A DNA stretch of 64,000 bases from Methylotuvimicrobium sp018830325 (GCF_044788715.1 NZ_CP173170.1:2604001-2668000); one strand, 5' to 3'; shown: positions 17,255-26,799, numbered from the stretch's first letter. The notes: a model not told the origin generated them from the sequence alone. Program-made: numbers and translations.

Positions 17255-18017
17255 TGGTTAAGTAATTGGATTTTAAATAATGTTTCGAATAGCGGCCTTC
17301 CAATTGCTCCAATGGCAACAAGATAAACAAATCCATGACGTTAAAATCTTCGTCCCAAAACGGGCGGCCGCAAATTTGCACACCAAAGCGTAAATACGCT
17401 TTCAACAAAGGCGGAATCCCAGACTCGTCGCGTTCGCAACGTAAGTGCTCCGGTACTTCGATTAAGGGGGCTACCGCCAACGCGTCTGACGCCTTGTTTT
17501 TTGCATCGATCGCTCGATAGACCGCATCGACCGCATAACCACTCGGTCCCGGCGAAATACTCGCGCACCCAATCAAATAATGGTAACGGCCTAACTGAGC
17601 ATACTTTACTAACCCCGACCAAAGGGTGGTTAATACCACGCTGCCCCGGTATTTCGGGTCGACACAGGTACGGCCTATTTCGAGAAAGCGTCCAGGTAAA
17701 GTCAGCACTCGATCCAGATTGAATTCTTTTTGCGAATAAAAATATCCCAATTTGAGGGCTTGTTCTTGATTTAGCAAGCGTGTATAGCCTACAATTTTCT
17801 CATTTGTCGTATCGACCACGACCAAATGATCGCAAAAATGGTCGATTTCGTCATAGTCTAAGCCTTCTTTGTCGGTTTTGAGTCTCGCCCCCATTTCCTT
17901 GGCAAAAACCTGATATCGCAGTCGCTGTGCTTGTTCGATCAAAGCCTGATCGTATGTGACAAAACAATCCAGTCGTCGTGCAGGACTAACCCTTATCTGT
18001 GTATCGATTAATTTCAT
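17226..18017 (-). CDS. OlsB-like N-acyltransferase (GNAT superfamily, ornithine lipid)
   Basis: Encodes 263 residues from the ATG at 18017; the longer frame begins at a TTG in AT-rich sequence. Typical OlsB features are RYQVFAKEMGA, YDEIDHFCDHLVVVD, YTRLLN, FLEIGRTCVDPKYRGS and a C-terminal PPLLKAYLRFGVQICG. Enzymes of this family acylate the alpha-amino group of ornithine with a 3-hydroxyacyl-ACP. The directly overlapping acyltransferase gene supports an ornithine-lipid (phosphorus-free membrane lipid) function. Synthesis of other amino-acid lipids is an alternative. Confidence 0.82.
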   Translation of the reverse strand: MKLIDTQIRVSPARRLDCFVTYDQALIEQAQRLRYQVFAKEMGARLKTDKEGLDYDEIDHFCDHLVVVDTTNEKIVGYTRLLNQEQALKLGYFYSQKEFNLDRVLTLPGRFLEIGRTCVDPKYRGSVVLTTLWSGLVKYAQLGRYHYLIGCASISPGPSGYAVDAVYRAIDAKNKASDALAVAPLIEVPEHLRCERDESGIPPLLKAYLRFGVQICGRPFWDEDFNVMDLFILLPLEQLEGRYSKHYLKSNYLTNDSHTSPTL

Positions 18018-18262
18018 AATGTTGGCCGCAAATGCTTTATTTATCGATAAGATAAATAAGTAATATTTCAATTTCGCGTCGTTTCGATGAAAAATTGGTG
18101 ACAGAAAAGAATCCTTCGTTCAAGTAAGGCTCAAACAATCGCTTCACGGATCACACTAATAAACGCTGGCTAAAATCAAAATGCTTGTAGCTTGTTCAGC
18201 TAGGCATTGAGTCACAACAGCCATGAAATAATTGATACTTTTCGCGCATATTTCAGCATTGG

Positions 18263-18596
18263 CTTAGGAATTTGTCATAAACACCTTCACTATTTTTATG
18301 TAGAGCAAGCCGCTTCGGTTGCTTGATTGACAAGTGAGGGAGGCAAGGAAAGCCGTCGTCGCGACGCCTTGTGATGCGGGCATGAAGCCTACATGGATGT
18401 ATTCACCCAGCACCTAAATTAGCCATAATATTAAATCATTGCCAATGACCTATGGAATTCATCCAGCACCTAAATTAGCCATGATATTAAACATAGCTAA
18501 TGGGCTATGGAATTTAGGTGCTGGATTTAGGTGCTAGGTTCACGGCGTCCTTTGACAGGCACCCCGGTGCCGAATTTTGATCTCCGATGGGTATAT
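18263..18596. repeat. Chimeric family A repeat: A1 left half, C modules, A2 right half
   Basis: The left terminus CTTAGGAATTTGTCATAAA is of A1 type; the right terminus TTTTGATCTCCGATGGGTAT is of A2 type. Between them is a duplicated C module (CCCAGCACCTAAATTAGCC twice, then AATTTAGGTGCTGG), inserted at the same core position as in other copies. The remaining bases from 18018 to 18649 show no gene. Confidence 0.75.
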
Positions 18597-18649
18597 TTTG
18601 AAACTATCAACTCAGCCGTTAGATACTTTGCAACTTTTTCCTGAAAATT

Positions 18650-20620
18650 ATGGCAACCAATAAAGTTTACGATTTAAGAGCGCATGGATGGTCGACTAGA
18701 AAAAAAGTCGTTTTCATTATCGGCCTATTCGGACTTATTTCGGCATCCCTAGTCGGCATGATTTACTGGAACGGCAATGTCTTTGAGGGAGTTCGTTCTT
18801 ATGTGAGAGGAGAAGGTCTCTGGGCCAAAGCGCAAAAAGATGCGGTTTTTTACTTGACTCAATATTCTTACAATCATGCCGAGGCGGATTACCTAGCTTA
18901 TTTGGAAGCCCTAGAAATCATCAGCGGCGATAGCAAAGCTCGCACGGCTTTATTTCAATTGCCACCCGACAAGAAATCAGCAAGGGACGGTTTTCTTCAG
19001 GGACAAAACCACCCGGACGACATCGATGCGATGATCCATTTTTTTATAAAATTTCAACGCATTTCCTACATGCGCGAAGCGATCGATATATGGCAGTCTG
19101 CCGATAAAAAAATCGATGCATTAAAAATAATCGGCGAACAAATACGAGATGAAATTACCGGCTCGCGTCGCGACAACGAAAAAATCGCCGATTTAAGGCA
19201 GCGCATGCAACAGCTCAATAATGAGCTTCATGAGTTGGAAACCCTATTTTCGTTAAAATTAAGCGAAGGCGCCAGATGGGTTAAACTCACGGTATGGCAA
19301 ATTAGTTTGCTGTTACTAGTTATCTTTGTCGGTATCGGACTCCTAGTCAGCCGGCAAATTATCAAGAGTATCGAAAAATCCGAAAAGCGATTGGCTCTCA
19401 GTGAGTCGCGTTTTCGAAGCCTGAAGGAATCCAATACAATCGGTATTATTTCATGGCGCCTCGATGGTATGATCGACGAAGCGAACGACCTTTTTTTAAA
19501 CATGCTTGGTTTTGCCCAAGCCGATATTGAAAAAGGAGCGGTCAATTGGCTAGATATTACTCCAACTGATTTTTATGTTAAGGATCAACAGGCTATCGAC
19601 GAGCTTTTAATGCAGGGCCGATGCGAGCCTTATGAGAAAGCGCTGATCCATAAACAAGGATATTGGGTACCTGTATATATCGGTGCGGCATTGATTAGCG
19701 GAAATCGTGAACAAGGTATTGCTTATGTCATGGATTTAAGCGAACGCAAGAAGGCCGAACAACAATTAAAACTTGCGGCTACGGTTTTTGACTTCAGTAG
19801 CGAAGGCATTATGATTACAGACCCATCGGTACGCATCGTATCGGTCAATCAAACATTGTGTAAAATGACCGGCTACGATCAAGAAGAATTATTGGGTAAG
19901 CCGCCTTCGATCTTGCAATCGGGCTATATATCGACCGAACAATACCAATATATGTGGGATTCTCTAAATCAAAACGGTCAATGGCAAGGCGACATTGTCG
20001 ATCGTACTAAAAATGGTGCATTATTACCGATGCGAATCAGCATTAGCCAAGTTAAAGACAGTGACAATCAAATCACACATTATGTGGCAATACTGTCGGA
20101 TATTTCGGAACGCAAGGCCGAAGAAGAGCATCTCCGTCATATCGCTCATCATGACCCATTGACCGATTTACCCAATCGAATTTTGTTTAACGACCGGTTA
20201 GAAAGGGCCATAAAGAAAGCCGCGCGAAACAATACCAAGTTGGGCATTTTGTTTTTGGATTTAGACAAATTCAAACCGGTTAACGATTTGTTCGGTCATA
20301 AGACCGGAGATCGCCTATTGCAGAGCGTGGCTCACCGAATCGTACGGAGTGTTCGAGAAACGGACACCGTCACTCGATTAGGTGGCGATGAATTCGCGAT
20401 ATTACTCGAGGATGTGACCGATTCGGAAATGGTCGATAAAATCCTTAGGCATACGGTCGATGTCATTAGCAAAACCTATCTTATCGATGACCGTATCATC
20501 GACATTGGCGTCAGTGCCGGAATGAGCCTTTATCCCGACGATGGCACCGACATTAAATCACTACTGGACCGCGCCGATAAAGCCATGTATGTAAATAAAA
20601 AAAACGGCAACGACAATTAA
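18650..20620 (+). CDS. Membrane PAS-PAS diguanylate cyclase
   Basis: Encodes 656 residues. Two membrane helices (about residues 18-42 and 216-238) flank a roughly 170-residue periplasmic helical sensor. Two cytosolic PAS domains follow (about residues 250-375 and 380-490), and the second ends in the typical PAC segment HYVAILSDISERK. The C-terminal GGDEF domain has an intact active site (GGDEF, residues 578-582) and an RxxD inhibitory site (RETD) five residues before it, so it is predicted to make c-di-GMP with product feedback. No EAL domain is present. The signal is unknown. A downstream gene starts 38 bases after the stop. Confidence 0.92.
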   Translation: MATNKVYDLRAHGWSTRKKVVFIIGLFGLISASLVGMIYWNGNVFEGVRSYVRGEGLWAKAQKDAVFYLTQYSYNHAEADYLAYLEALEIISGDSKARTALFQLPPDKKSARDGFLQGQNHPDDIDAMIHFFIKFQRISYMREAIDIWQSADKKIDALKIIGEQIRDEITGSRRDNEKIADLRQRMQQLNNELHELETLFSLKLSEGARWVKLTVWQISLLLLVIFVGIGLLVSRQIIKSIEKSEKRLALSESRFRSLKESNTIGIISWRLDGMIDEANDLFLNMLGFAQADIEKGAVNWLDITPTDFYVKDQQAIDELLMQGRCEPYEKALIHKQGYWVPVYIGAALISGNREQGIAYVMDLSERKKAEQQLKLAATVFDFSSEGIMITDPSVRIVSVNQTLCKMTGYDQEELLGKPPSILQSGYISTEQYQYMWDSLNQNGQWQGDIVDRTKNGALLPMRISISQVKDSDNQITHYVAILSDISERKAEEEHLRHIAHHDPLTDLPNRILFNDRLERAIKKAARNNTKLGILFLDLDKFKPVNDLFGHKTGDRLLQSVAHRIVRSVRETDTVTRLGGDEFAILLEDVTDSEMVDKILRHTVDVISKTYLIDDRIIDIGVSAGMSLYPDDGTDIKSLLDRADKAMYVNKKNGNDN

Positions 20621-20658
20621 TCTCAATCGCTAATACCTTGTCGTAGACATTAATCCCC

Positions 20659-21420
20659 GTGAATCAAGTTTATTTACGTTTTTACGAAGAATTAAACGAT
20701 TTTTTACCCGTCGAGCGTCGTAAAGTCGAATTTGAACATGCGCTTAATCGTAGAACTTCGATCAAAGACTTGATCGAATCCTTAGGTGTTCCTCATACCG
20801 AGATCGAAATTATTTTGGCCAATGGCCGCTCGGTCGATTTTGATTATATTGTTCAAAAGAATGATCGAATTAGTGTCTATCCTATGTTCGAAAGTTTCGA
20901 TATCACGCCACTACTGCGCCTGCGCTCTAAACCGATGCGAGCCCCTCGCTTCATTCTCGATACTAATCTTGGCAGGCTAGCGCGCTATTTACGATTATTG
21001 GGCTTTGATTGTTTGTACCGAAACGATTACGAGGATGGCGAAGTCGCCGAGATAGCGAGTCAGCAGCATCGAATCGTTTTGACTCGGGATCGCTTTTTAT
21101 TAAGACGGAAAATAATTACTCACGGTTACTTCGTGCGCTCGGTTCATCCTAGAGAGCAAGTCAAAGAAGTCCTGCAACGTTTGGATTTATACCGGTCCAT
21201 CGCACCTTTTACACGCTGTTCACGTTGCAACGGTACGTTGATAAAAACAAGCAAAGACGCTGTCATCGATCGACTAGAGCCTTTAACTAAGCTTTATTAC
21301 AACGACTTTCGGATTTGCCTCAGTTGCAATCAAATTTATTGGTCCGGCAGCCACCAAGATCGTGCCAGGCAATTAATTAGCGAATTGACTTCTCAAAACG
21401 ATCAAAGGACGAAAAATTGA
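20659..21420 (+). CDS. Mut7-C RNase domain protein with N-terminal ubiquitin-like (ThiS/MoaD-fold) domain
   Basis: Encodes 253 residues with a GTG start. The N-terminal 85 residues are the Mut7-C ubiquitin-like domain (YLRFYEELNDFLP ... VDFDYIVQKNDRISVYP). The rest is the Mut7-C PIN-like domain: FILDTNLGRLARYLRLLGFD, VLTRDRFLL, then a zinc ribbon CSRCNGTL ... CLSCNQIYW. The family is related to the C-terminal part of the nematode Mut-7 RNase. The Asp residues in LDTNLG and TRDR are the expected metal ligands. The bacterial role is not established. It may be co-transcribed with the cyclase upstream. Confidence 0.88.
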   Translation: MNQVYLRFYEELNDFLPVERRKVEFEHALNRRTSIKDLIESLGVPHTEIEIILANGRSVDFDYIVQKNDRISVYPMFESFDITPLLRLRSKPMRAPRFILDTNLGRLARYLRLLGFDCLYRNDYEDGEVAEIASQQHRIVLTRDRFLLRRKIITHGYFVRSVHPREQVKEVLQRLDLYRSIAPFTRCSRCNGTLIKTSKDAVIDRLEPLTKLYYNDFRICLSCNQIYWSGSHQDRARQLISELTSQNDQRTKN

Positions 21421-21421
21421 G

Positions 21422-21466
21422 CTTAGGAACGAGCATGAAATGACTTCGACAACTGTTGGGAGGGGG
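21422..21466. repeat. Fragment of A1 repeat terminus
   Basis: CTTAGGAACGAGCATGAAAT, continuing GACTTCGACAACTGTTGGGA, matches the left end of the repeat at 62368 with few changes. The rest of the element is missing. It begins immediately after the Mut7-C gene stop. Confidence 0.7.
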
Positions 21467-21529
21467 CGATTGCGGTTACCCAAGTCCAGCTTGGGTAACT
21501 TGTTCAGGAAGCTGGAGCTTCCAGGGTGT

Positions 21530-21838
21530 CTTTCCCAAGCCGGAGCTCTCATCGTTATACATAAGTCAAAAATTAGCGTTTTGTAATCTTAGCTAATGAG
21601 GCCTCGATACCATTTATTGTTAATTAACACTTTCGACCTCGAGATCGCGATCAGGGGATCGCTCCCACAGAGCATCCGCCCCCTTGTGGGAGCGACGCCT
21701 TCGTCGCGATTTCGAAGCCACTGATGTTCAATATCCGCAGATTTATCAAACAACACCGTTCTCAGGTATACGATGACCTCTGTTTAGCAAGTTTACCGAT
21801 ACTTGTGTATAACGATGAGAGCCGGAGCTTGGGAAAGA
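21530..21838. repeat. MITE-like element, family D copy 2
   Basis: Terminal inverted repeats: left TCTTTCCCAAGCCGGAGCTC ... TTATACATAAGT, right ACTTGTGTATAACGATGAGA ... GCTTGGGAAAGA. The inner part has ATACCATTTATTGTTAAT, CTTTCGACCTCGAGATCGCG and the pair GATCGCTCCCACAGAG / TTGTGGGAGCGACG. It shares termini and inner blocks with the copy at 9201-9476. A small unrelated hairpin (GTTACCCAAG ... CTTGGGTAAC) lies just to its left. Confidence 0.78.
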
Positions 21839-21970
21839 GCGTGATGCCGGTTGACCGTTTTTAGCTTGATGCGCATGCCCCGGTGCTTTTTTAGGCGTTG
21901 CCGAAATTTGATTACAGACACATTCCAATCGCTTATAGAAGCGACATACTAATTCAATTTATCAGCAATT

Positions 21971-23539
21971 ATGCCGCACTACACCTTAGCTCAAACGGAT
22001 CTTATAATCATTTTGGTTTACTTCTGTATCGTACTGGCAATCGGTATCAAGGTAGGAACAGAAGCCAAAGGTACGGAAGATTATTTTCTAGCCGGACGAT
22101 CAATGATCTGGCCTTTCGTCGGCATTTCATTGTTTGCGTCCAATATTTCCAGCACAACCTTGGTGGGATTGTCCGGCGATGCTTATGCAACCGGTATTTC
22201 AGTCTTCAACTATGAATGGATGGCTGCGGTGGTCTTGGTATTTTACGCGGTTTTCTTTTTGCCGATGGTGCTACAGGCAAAAGTCTACACGATGCCCGAG
22301 TTTTTGCAGCACCGCTACGACGCTCGATCACGTTATTTTTTTTCGGGCTTAACTTTAGTGGGCAATATTCTAATCGATACCGCCGGTGCCCTCTATGCCG
22401 GCGGTATTTTGCTAAAAATGATTTTCCCCGACATTCCTCTGTGGCAATCTATTTTAGTCTTGGCTTTATTGGCCGGAGCTTATACCGTAGCGGGCGGTTT
22501 AAAAGCGGTTATCTATACCGATGCAATACAAACAATACTAATTCTTATCGGCGCTATTGTCGTTTCAATGCTTGCTTATCGAAAAATCGACGGGTGGCAA
22601 GCAGTGACTGCCGTTACGCCGGAAAACATGCTCAGTTTGATACAGCCAGCCGATGACACTACTTTACCTTGGACAGGGTTGGTTTTAGGCGTGCCGATTC
22701 TCGGTTTTTATTTTTGGTGTACCAATCAATTCATGGCGCAAAGAATTCTTAGCGCCAAAAATATACAGCATGGCCGCTATGGGACATTGCTGGCTGCTTT
22801 ATTGAAGTTACCGGTGTTGTTCATCATGGTATTACCGGGGAGTATGGCTCGCGTGCTTTACCCCGACCTTCCGAACCCCGATCAAGTTTATCCGACCTTG
22901 TTGTTCGACTTACTACCTACAGGACTCTTAGGGCTTGTTGTGGCTGGGACTCTCGCCGCACTGATGTCCAGTATAGACTCTACGCTCAACTCCGCATCCA
23001 CCCTGGTAACCATGGACTTTATTCGCCAAATTCGTCCCCAGTGGTCCGATCGAACCCTAATGTGGACCGGGCGGCTAACTGCATTTATCTTCATGGTTTT
23101 AGCGGCGGCTTGGGCGCCTTATATTGAAAATTTCAGCTCATTATTCCAATATTTGCAAAACATCTTAGCCTATATCGCACCGCCCGTCGTCGCAGTCTTC
23201 ATCTTGGGTATTTTCTGGCGCGGAGCAACGGCAACTGCAGCGTTTTATACTTTTATTGTCAGCCTAGGCATCTCGTTTTATTTAATAATTAGTCCAATCG
23301 ATATGCATTTTCTTCATGTCGCTTTCATGCTCTTTGTCATCTGTCTGATTATCATGTTCACAATCAGCATGTTGACGGAAGCGCCAAAATTGCCGCGTAT
23401 CGCACCTTATCTTTGGAAGATTCGCAGGTTCCAAGAAGAATCGGTCGAATTAAAGTTTCTGCCGTGGTATCAAAATTACCGGATACTCGCCGCTCTGTTA
23501 TTAGTATTGACTATCACTTTGGTTATCGTGTGGCGGTAA
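21971..23539 (+). CDS. Sodium:solute symporter (SSS family, SGLT-like)
   Basis: Encodes 522 residues with about 13-14 hydrophobic segments. Motifs of the SGLT branch of the sodium:solute symporter family are clear: GTEDYFLAGRSMIWPFVG near the N-terminus, GLKAVIYTDAIQTILILIGA, and ALMSSIDSTLNSASTLVTMDF, which carries the sodium-site serines. The transported solute (sugar, inositol or another small organic) cannot be told. The gene is preceded by a repeat-filled gap with no operon partner. Confidence 0.88.
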   Translation: MPHYTLAQTDLIIILVYFCIVLAIGIKVGTEAKGTEDYFLAGRSMIWPFVGISLFASNISSTTLVGLSGDAYATGISVFNYEWMAAVVLVFYAVFFLPMVLQAKVYTMPEFLQHRYDARSRYFFSGLTLVGNILIDTAGALYAGGILLKMIFPDIPLWQSILVLALLAGAYTVAGGLKAVIYTDAIQTILILIGAIVVSMLAYRKIDGWQAVTAVTPENMLSLIQPADDTTLPWTGLVLGVPILGFYFWCTNQFMAQRILSAKNIQHGRYGTLLAALLKLPVLFIMVLPGSMARVLYPDLPNPDQVYPTLLFDLLPTGLLGLVVAGTLAALMSSIDSTLNSASTLVTMDFIRQIRPQWSDRTLMWTGRLTAFIFMVLAAAWAPYIENFSSLFQYLQNILAYIAPPVVAVFILGIFWRGATATAAFYTFIVSLGISFYLIISPIDMHFLHVAFMLFVICLIIMFTISMLTEAPKLPRIAPYLWKIRRFQEESVELKFLPWYQNYRILAALLLVLTITLVIVWR

Positions 23540-23635
23540 GTTATGTTTTCGGCTTTTATAACAAAGCTATTTTATTCGACGCTTACGTGGAAGTAAGCGC
23601 TAGACTGCGCCAGGAACCAAAAGTCATGCATGCTT

Positions 23636-24295
23636 CTATAACTCGGCCTGACCGGATATAAGTTTTTTCTGATGTCGCCTGACCCGCCGCATGACTCCTC
23701 GCGCGGTAAGTGCCAGTGGACTATCCGTCGCGACATCGGCTTCGCTCAAAGCCTCCATGGTCCAAGTATTGCAGTTATTGAAAATATGATAGGAACCGGT
23801 TGCGCTGTAAAAACGGCTATAAGCATACAAGCCTCGCCCTAAATTGATTAAATCGCCCTGCCCGTCTCTTACGAACGACTGATTGATAAAACCCAACATT
23901 GCGACCAACTGGCTTTTTGACAACAAGATGCGTTCGATGTCACTGCGCCGAAAATAATGCTCCGGATGGTGCCGAAGCCCAGCGACATGCATGACTGACT
24001 CGGTCGGGAAAAACAACGCCTTTATAGCCAACCACAACGAAAACGACTCGGCCTGATAAAAAGCGCGATCGCCCCAACCGAACTCGATAAAACCGATTTC
24101 ATTTAAATCGAACGCCAGTCCGGAAACGCTGTCTGCAGCCGTTCGAGCGTCAACCACGATACCGGTATGCAAACCGTGATCGATGACATGAACAATCATT
24201 TGTTCGGCGCCTTTTGCATAAAGCGCCGATGGCGAAGAACCGCAGCCGCTGCATAAAAAGCAGGCCATCCAAAAAACGATCGGTCTGATAAGCAT
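23636..24295 (-). CDS. DUF2459 (TIGR02117) lipoprotein
   Basis: Encodes 219 residues. The N-terminus is a lipoprotein signal (IVFWMACFLCSGCGSS, probable lipidated Cys in the FLCSGC stretch). The body has family motifs: VIDHGLHTGIVVDA, GFIEFGWGDRAFYQ, MHVAGL, and near the end YHIFNNCNTWTMEALSEA, with conserved His, Asp, Asn and Cys that suggest a papain-like or NlpC-like hydrolase. The biochemical role is unknown. It is convergent with the symporter gene. Confidence 0.82.
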   Translation of the reverse strand: MLIRPIVFWMACFLCSGCGSSPSALYAKGAEQMIVHVIDHGLHTGIVVDARTAADSVSGLAFDLNEIGFIEFGWGDRAFYQAESFSLWLAIKALFFPTESVMHVAGLRHHPEHYFRRSDIERILLSKSQLVAMLGFINQSFVRDGQGDLINLGRGLYAYSRFYSATGSYHIFNNCNTWTMEALSEADVATDSPLALTARGVMRRVRRHQKKLISGQAEL

Positions 24296-24669
24296 CTCGG
24301 TACACTCGTCGATTCAACAAGGTATACCCATATATGGACTCCTCGTTTATTGCAAGCCAAGTTTTCAAAAATTGATGTCAAAACAGAGATCAAGATTGCT
24401 GCCATATATCCGGTCTCTCAACAGAGGCTTTATTGCCTCAGGACTCCTGATGAATCTATCCGCGCGCTTATTCCTCAACCATCGTAACGGGTTGTAAAAG
24501 CACCGGTCTGACCTGTTGTTGTCATCACTGATTGTCTACTTGCCTCCGCAATCTTGAGGACTCGGTTAAATCAATCTCACTCATCAGGGTTATCCACGCT
24601 TTGTCCACGGGCTCCTCTCTAGCTGGGAGCTGGTGGGCAAAGGGTAGATAACCCGGTCCGATGACCGCG
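24296..24669. other. Gene-free flank of a decayed insertion sequence
   Basis: No coding frame, RNA gene or family A repeat was recognised here. Because the next 780 bases are a decayed IS110-type transposase, part of this stretch is probably the non-coding end of that element. The short pair AGGGTTATCCACG and GGGTAGATAACCC may be remnants of its end structure. Confidence 0.35.
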
Positions 24670-25452
24670 TTATGCAGGCGCCCCTTGATAAGCTTCGTTT
24701 TTCGTGGTCATCGCCCACAGTGTCCGGGCATTTTTGTTGGCTAGGGAAACCGCAGCCTTGTTAAAGCCGCGCCGCTCGACCAACGCCTGCAGCCACCGGC
24801 TGAGTTGATCCGTTTTGCCAGCACAGTTTTTGACCACCGCTCGGGAACCAGGCCCAGACTCGCCGCATAATCCCGGCTACTGGCATAGCCTTTGCCGTCC
24901 CCGATATCAGATGCCACAATCGTGGCGGTGATCGGACCCACCCCGGGAACATCCAGCATGCGCCGGCTTAATGCATCGGCTTGACTGAGCCTGCCAAGCC
25001 GTTTGTCTTGCTCCTTAATCGCCTTATCCAATTCTCTCAACCGTTCAGCTTGCTCCGCAATCAGCTCTCGACACAGTGCTGTCAGTCCGTTCTCGGCATC
25101 TTCTAAAATATCAGGCAATTATTTTCTGACTTGATCGATCCCTTTGTGAATGGCAATGCCGCGCTCCAGCAAGGCTCCACGAATCTGATTCACTACAGCC
25201 GTTCGTCGTTTGACCAGATCCTGGCGTAGATTATGAAGCAGTTGCATATCTTGCTATATCTCGGCTTTGATCGCCACCACCCGCTTATTGGGCCGGCTGA
25301 CCGCATCAAAAATCGCTTGGGTATCGATATAATCATTCTTATTGCTGACCACGAAGCTCATGACAAACTTCGCGTTCAATAACATCACTTCATGGTCCTG
25401 TTTAATTGGCCATTAACACTAGCCCAATAATGGCTACTGCCGCACGCCTCGA
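24670..25452 (-). pseudogene. Degenerate IS110/IS1111-family transposase
   Basis: Reading the reverse strand gives, in broken frames: IEACGSSHYWA, then a frame break, VVSNKNDYIDTQAIFDAVSR, a stop after VVAIKAEI, QDMQLLHNLRQDLVKRRTAV with VNQIRGALLERGI, another stop, then an intact stretch (24741-25118) with the transposase_20 motif MLDVPGVGPITATIVASDIG, and a displaced C-terminus GFNKAAVSLANKNARTLWAM. These are characteristic IS110-family blocks (DEDD recombinase N-part and helix-hairpin-helix C-part). There are at least two in-frame stops, one or more frame changes, an internal deletion before the C-terminus, and loss of the N-terminus where an A2 repeat begins at about 25453. It is not functional. 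Confidence 0.85.
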
Positions 25453-25586
25453 TACCCGTAGATCAACATTTTCGGCACCGGGGTGCCCGTCAAAGGACGC
25501 CGTGAATACGTCCCTGTAGGCTCTATGCCAGCTCCATGCTGGCCCCTCCTAAGGCACTGCCAAAATTTGAAGTGCGAAAGGTATAC
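25453..25586. repeat. Palindromic repeat, family A (A2 element) truncating the IS110 remnant
   Basis: The left end is TACCCGTAGATCAACATTTT, the right end GAAGTGCGAAAGGTATAC, with the core GTCAAAGGACGCCGTGAATA and GGCTCTATGCCAGCTCCATG. It is in the opposite orientation to the copy at 6434. Confidence 0.8.
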
Positions 25587-25615
25587 ATGACTTATTGAAA
25601 AAGCTTATAAACGAT

Positions 25616-25727
25616 CTTAGGATTTGGTCGTAAATAACTTTCCTATTTTACGGAGGGTTCGGTTGCTCGATTGGCAGGTGTCGGCGGCAGGGAAAGCTGC
25701 CATCAAGCCTCCATGGATGAGTTGGTG
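25616..25727. repeat. Half copy of family A repeat (A1 left half)
   Basis: The sequence starts CTTAGGATTTGGTCGTAAAT, then TTCGGTTGCTCGATTGGCAG, GGCGGCAGGGAAAGCTGCCA and CCATGGATGAGTTGG, and stops. The right arm is absent and the family B element starts here. Confidence 0.75.
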
Positions 25728-25929
25728 TAATCCTAAAAAGAGAAGTTGGCATGAGTCGTAGACCGTTCGTGCTGAGTAAAGTCGAAGCATGAAGGGTCTG
25801 CAACACTTTCACCGGCTTGGTGAAGCCTAAAGCTACCGTTCACCTTCGACAGGGCTCTCCTGAGCGTAGCCGAAGGGCTCAGGGTGAACGGTAGCTTTAG
25901 GCTCTCAACTGCTATTTTTAGGATAATCC
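25726..25929. repeat. MITE-like repeat, family B copy 2
   Basis: Ends TGTAATCCTAAAAAGAGAAG and GCTATTTTTAGGATAATCC are inverted. A strong inner stem (AAAGCTACCGTTCACCTTCG with AGGGTGAACGGTAGCTTTAG) is present. It matches 782-925 in the opposite orientation. Apart from repeats, 25453-26079 has no gene. Confidence 0.78.
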
Positions 25930-26079
25930 ATTTGGAATCATTCGCCGTAATGTAATCTTTTCAGGAGCATGCAGGATACTTTGCATGATGTCGTGATTCG
26001 ATTAAAGCTTGACTCGACTTGGCAAAATGCAATGCCTTAGGCATACTTTACCAATGAAGCGAGCAGCGAGGAACAAATA

Positions 26080-26799
26080 GTGGACGAAAAGAAACCGATC
26101 AGTGCCTTTATCATAGGGCTTTTTTTATTTTTAGGATTGTTCTCGTTGGGGTACTTACTGAGCCATGCCGCGATTAAATTCAAAGAATTTGAACGTAGCG
26201 TCACTGTTAAAGGATTGTCGGAACGAGAATTTCCTGCTGATATCGTGATATGGCCGATTCAATTTACGGTTGCGGATAACGAACTTAGCTTACTTTACGA
26301 GGCTCTTGAAAAAAACACAGAAACGATCAAAGCTTTTCTGAAAAAAACCGGTGTTGCTGAAGGTGAAGTCTCTGTCTCAACCCCCTCCATTACCGATAAG
26401 TCTGCGCAAAGTTATCAAAATAGCGGAAAAGTCGAATTCAGATACAGTGCGATACAAACCGTCACAGTTTACTCTACCAATGTGGATCAGGTACGTTCCG
26501 CTATGAACGGTTTACTGGAATTGGGTAAAAAAGGCATTGTCTTTACGGCGCAGGATTACCAAAATCGAACCGAGTTCTTATTTACGCAACTCAATCAAAT
26601 AAAACCTGAGATGATTGAAGAGGCGACCACCAAAGCCCGTGAAGTCGCAGAAAAATTTGCCGAAGACTCCAGCAGCAAACTCGGCAAGATTAAACGAGCG
26701 TCACAAGGACAATTTTCTATCGAACCTCGCGATACGAACAATCCGCATATAAAAAAAATACGAGTCGTTTCAACGATTGAATATTATTTATCGGACTAA
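26080..26799 (+). CDS. SIMPL (DUF541) domain protein, membrane anchored
   Basis: Encodes 239 residues with a GTG start preceded by GCGAGGAAC. One N-terminal membrane segment (about residues 8-30) anchors an exported SIMPL domain: RSVTVKGLSEREFPADI, then VSTPSITDKSA, and the C-terminal motif REVAEKFAEDSSSKLGKI. SIMPL-domain proteins of the periplasm (for example YggE) have been linked to oxidative stress in some bacteria; no specific role follows from this sequence. It is monocistronic, with repeats on both sides. Confidence 0.88.
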   Translation: MDEKKPISAFIIGLFLFLGLFSLGYLLSHAAIKFKEFERSVTVKGLSEREFPADIVIWPIQFTVADNELSLLYEALEKNTETIKAFLKKTGVAEGEVSVSTPSITDKSAQSYQNSGKVEFRYSAIQTVTVYSTNVDQVRSAMNGLLELGKKGIVFTAQDYQNRTEFLFTQLNQIKPEMIEEATTKAREVAEKFAEDSSSKLGKIKRASQGQFSIEPRDTNNPHIKKIRVVSTIEYYLSD

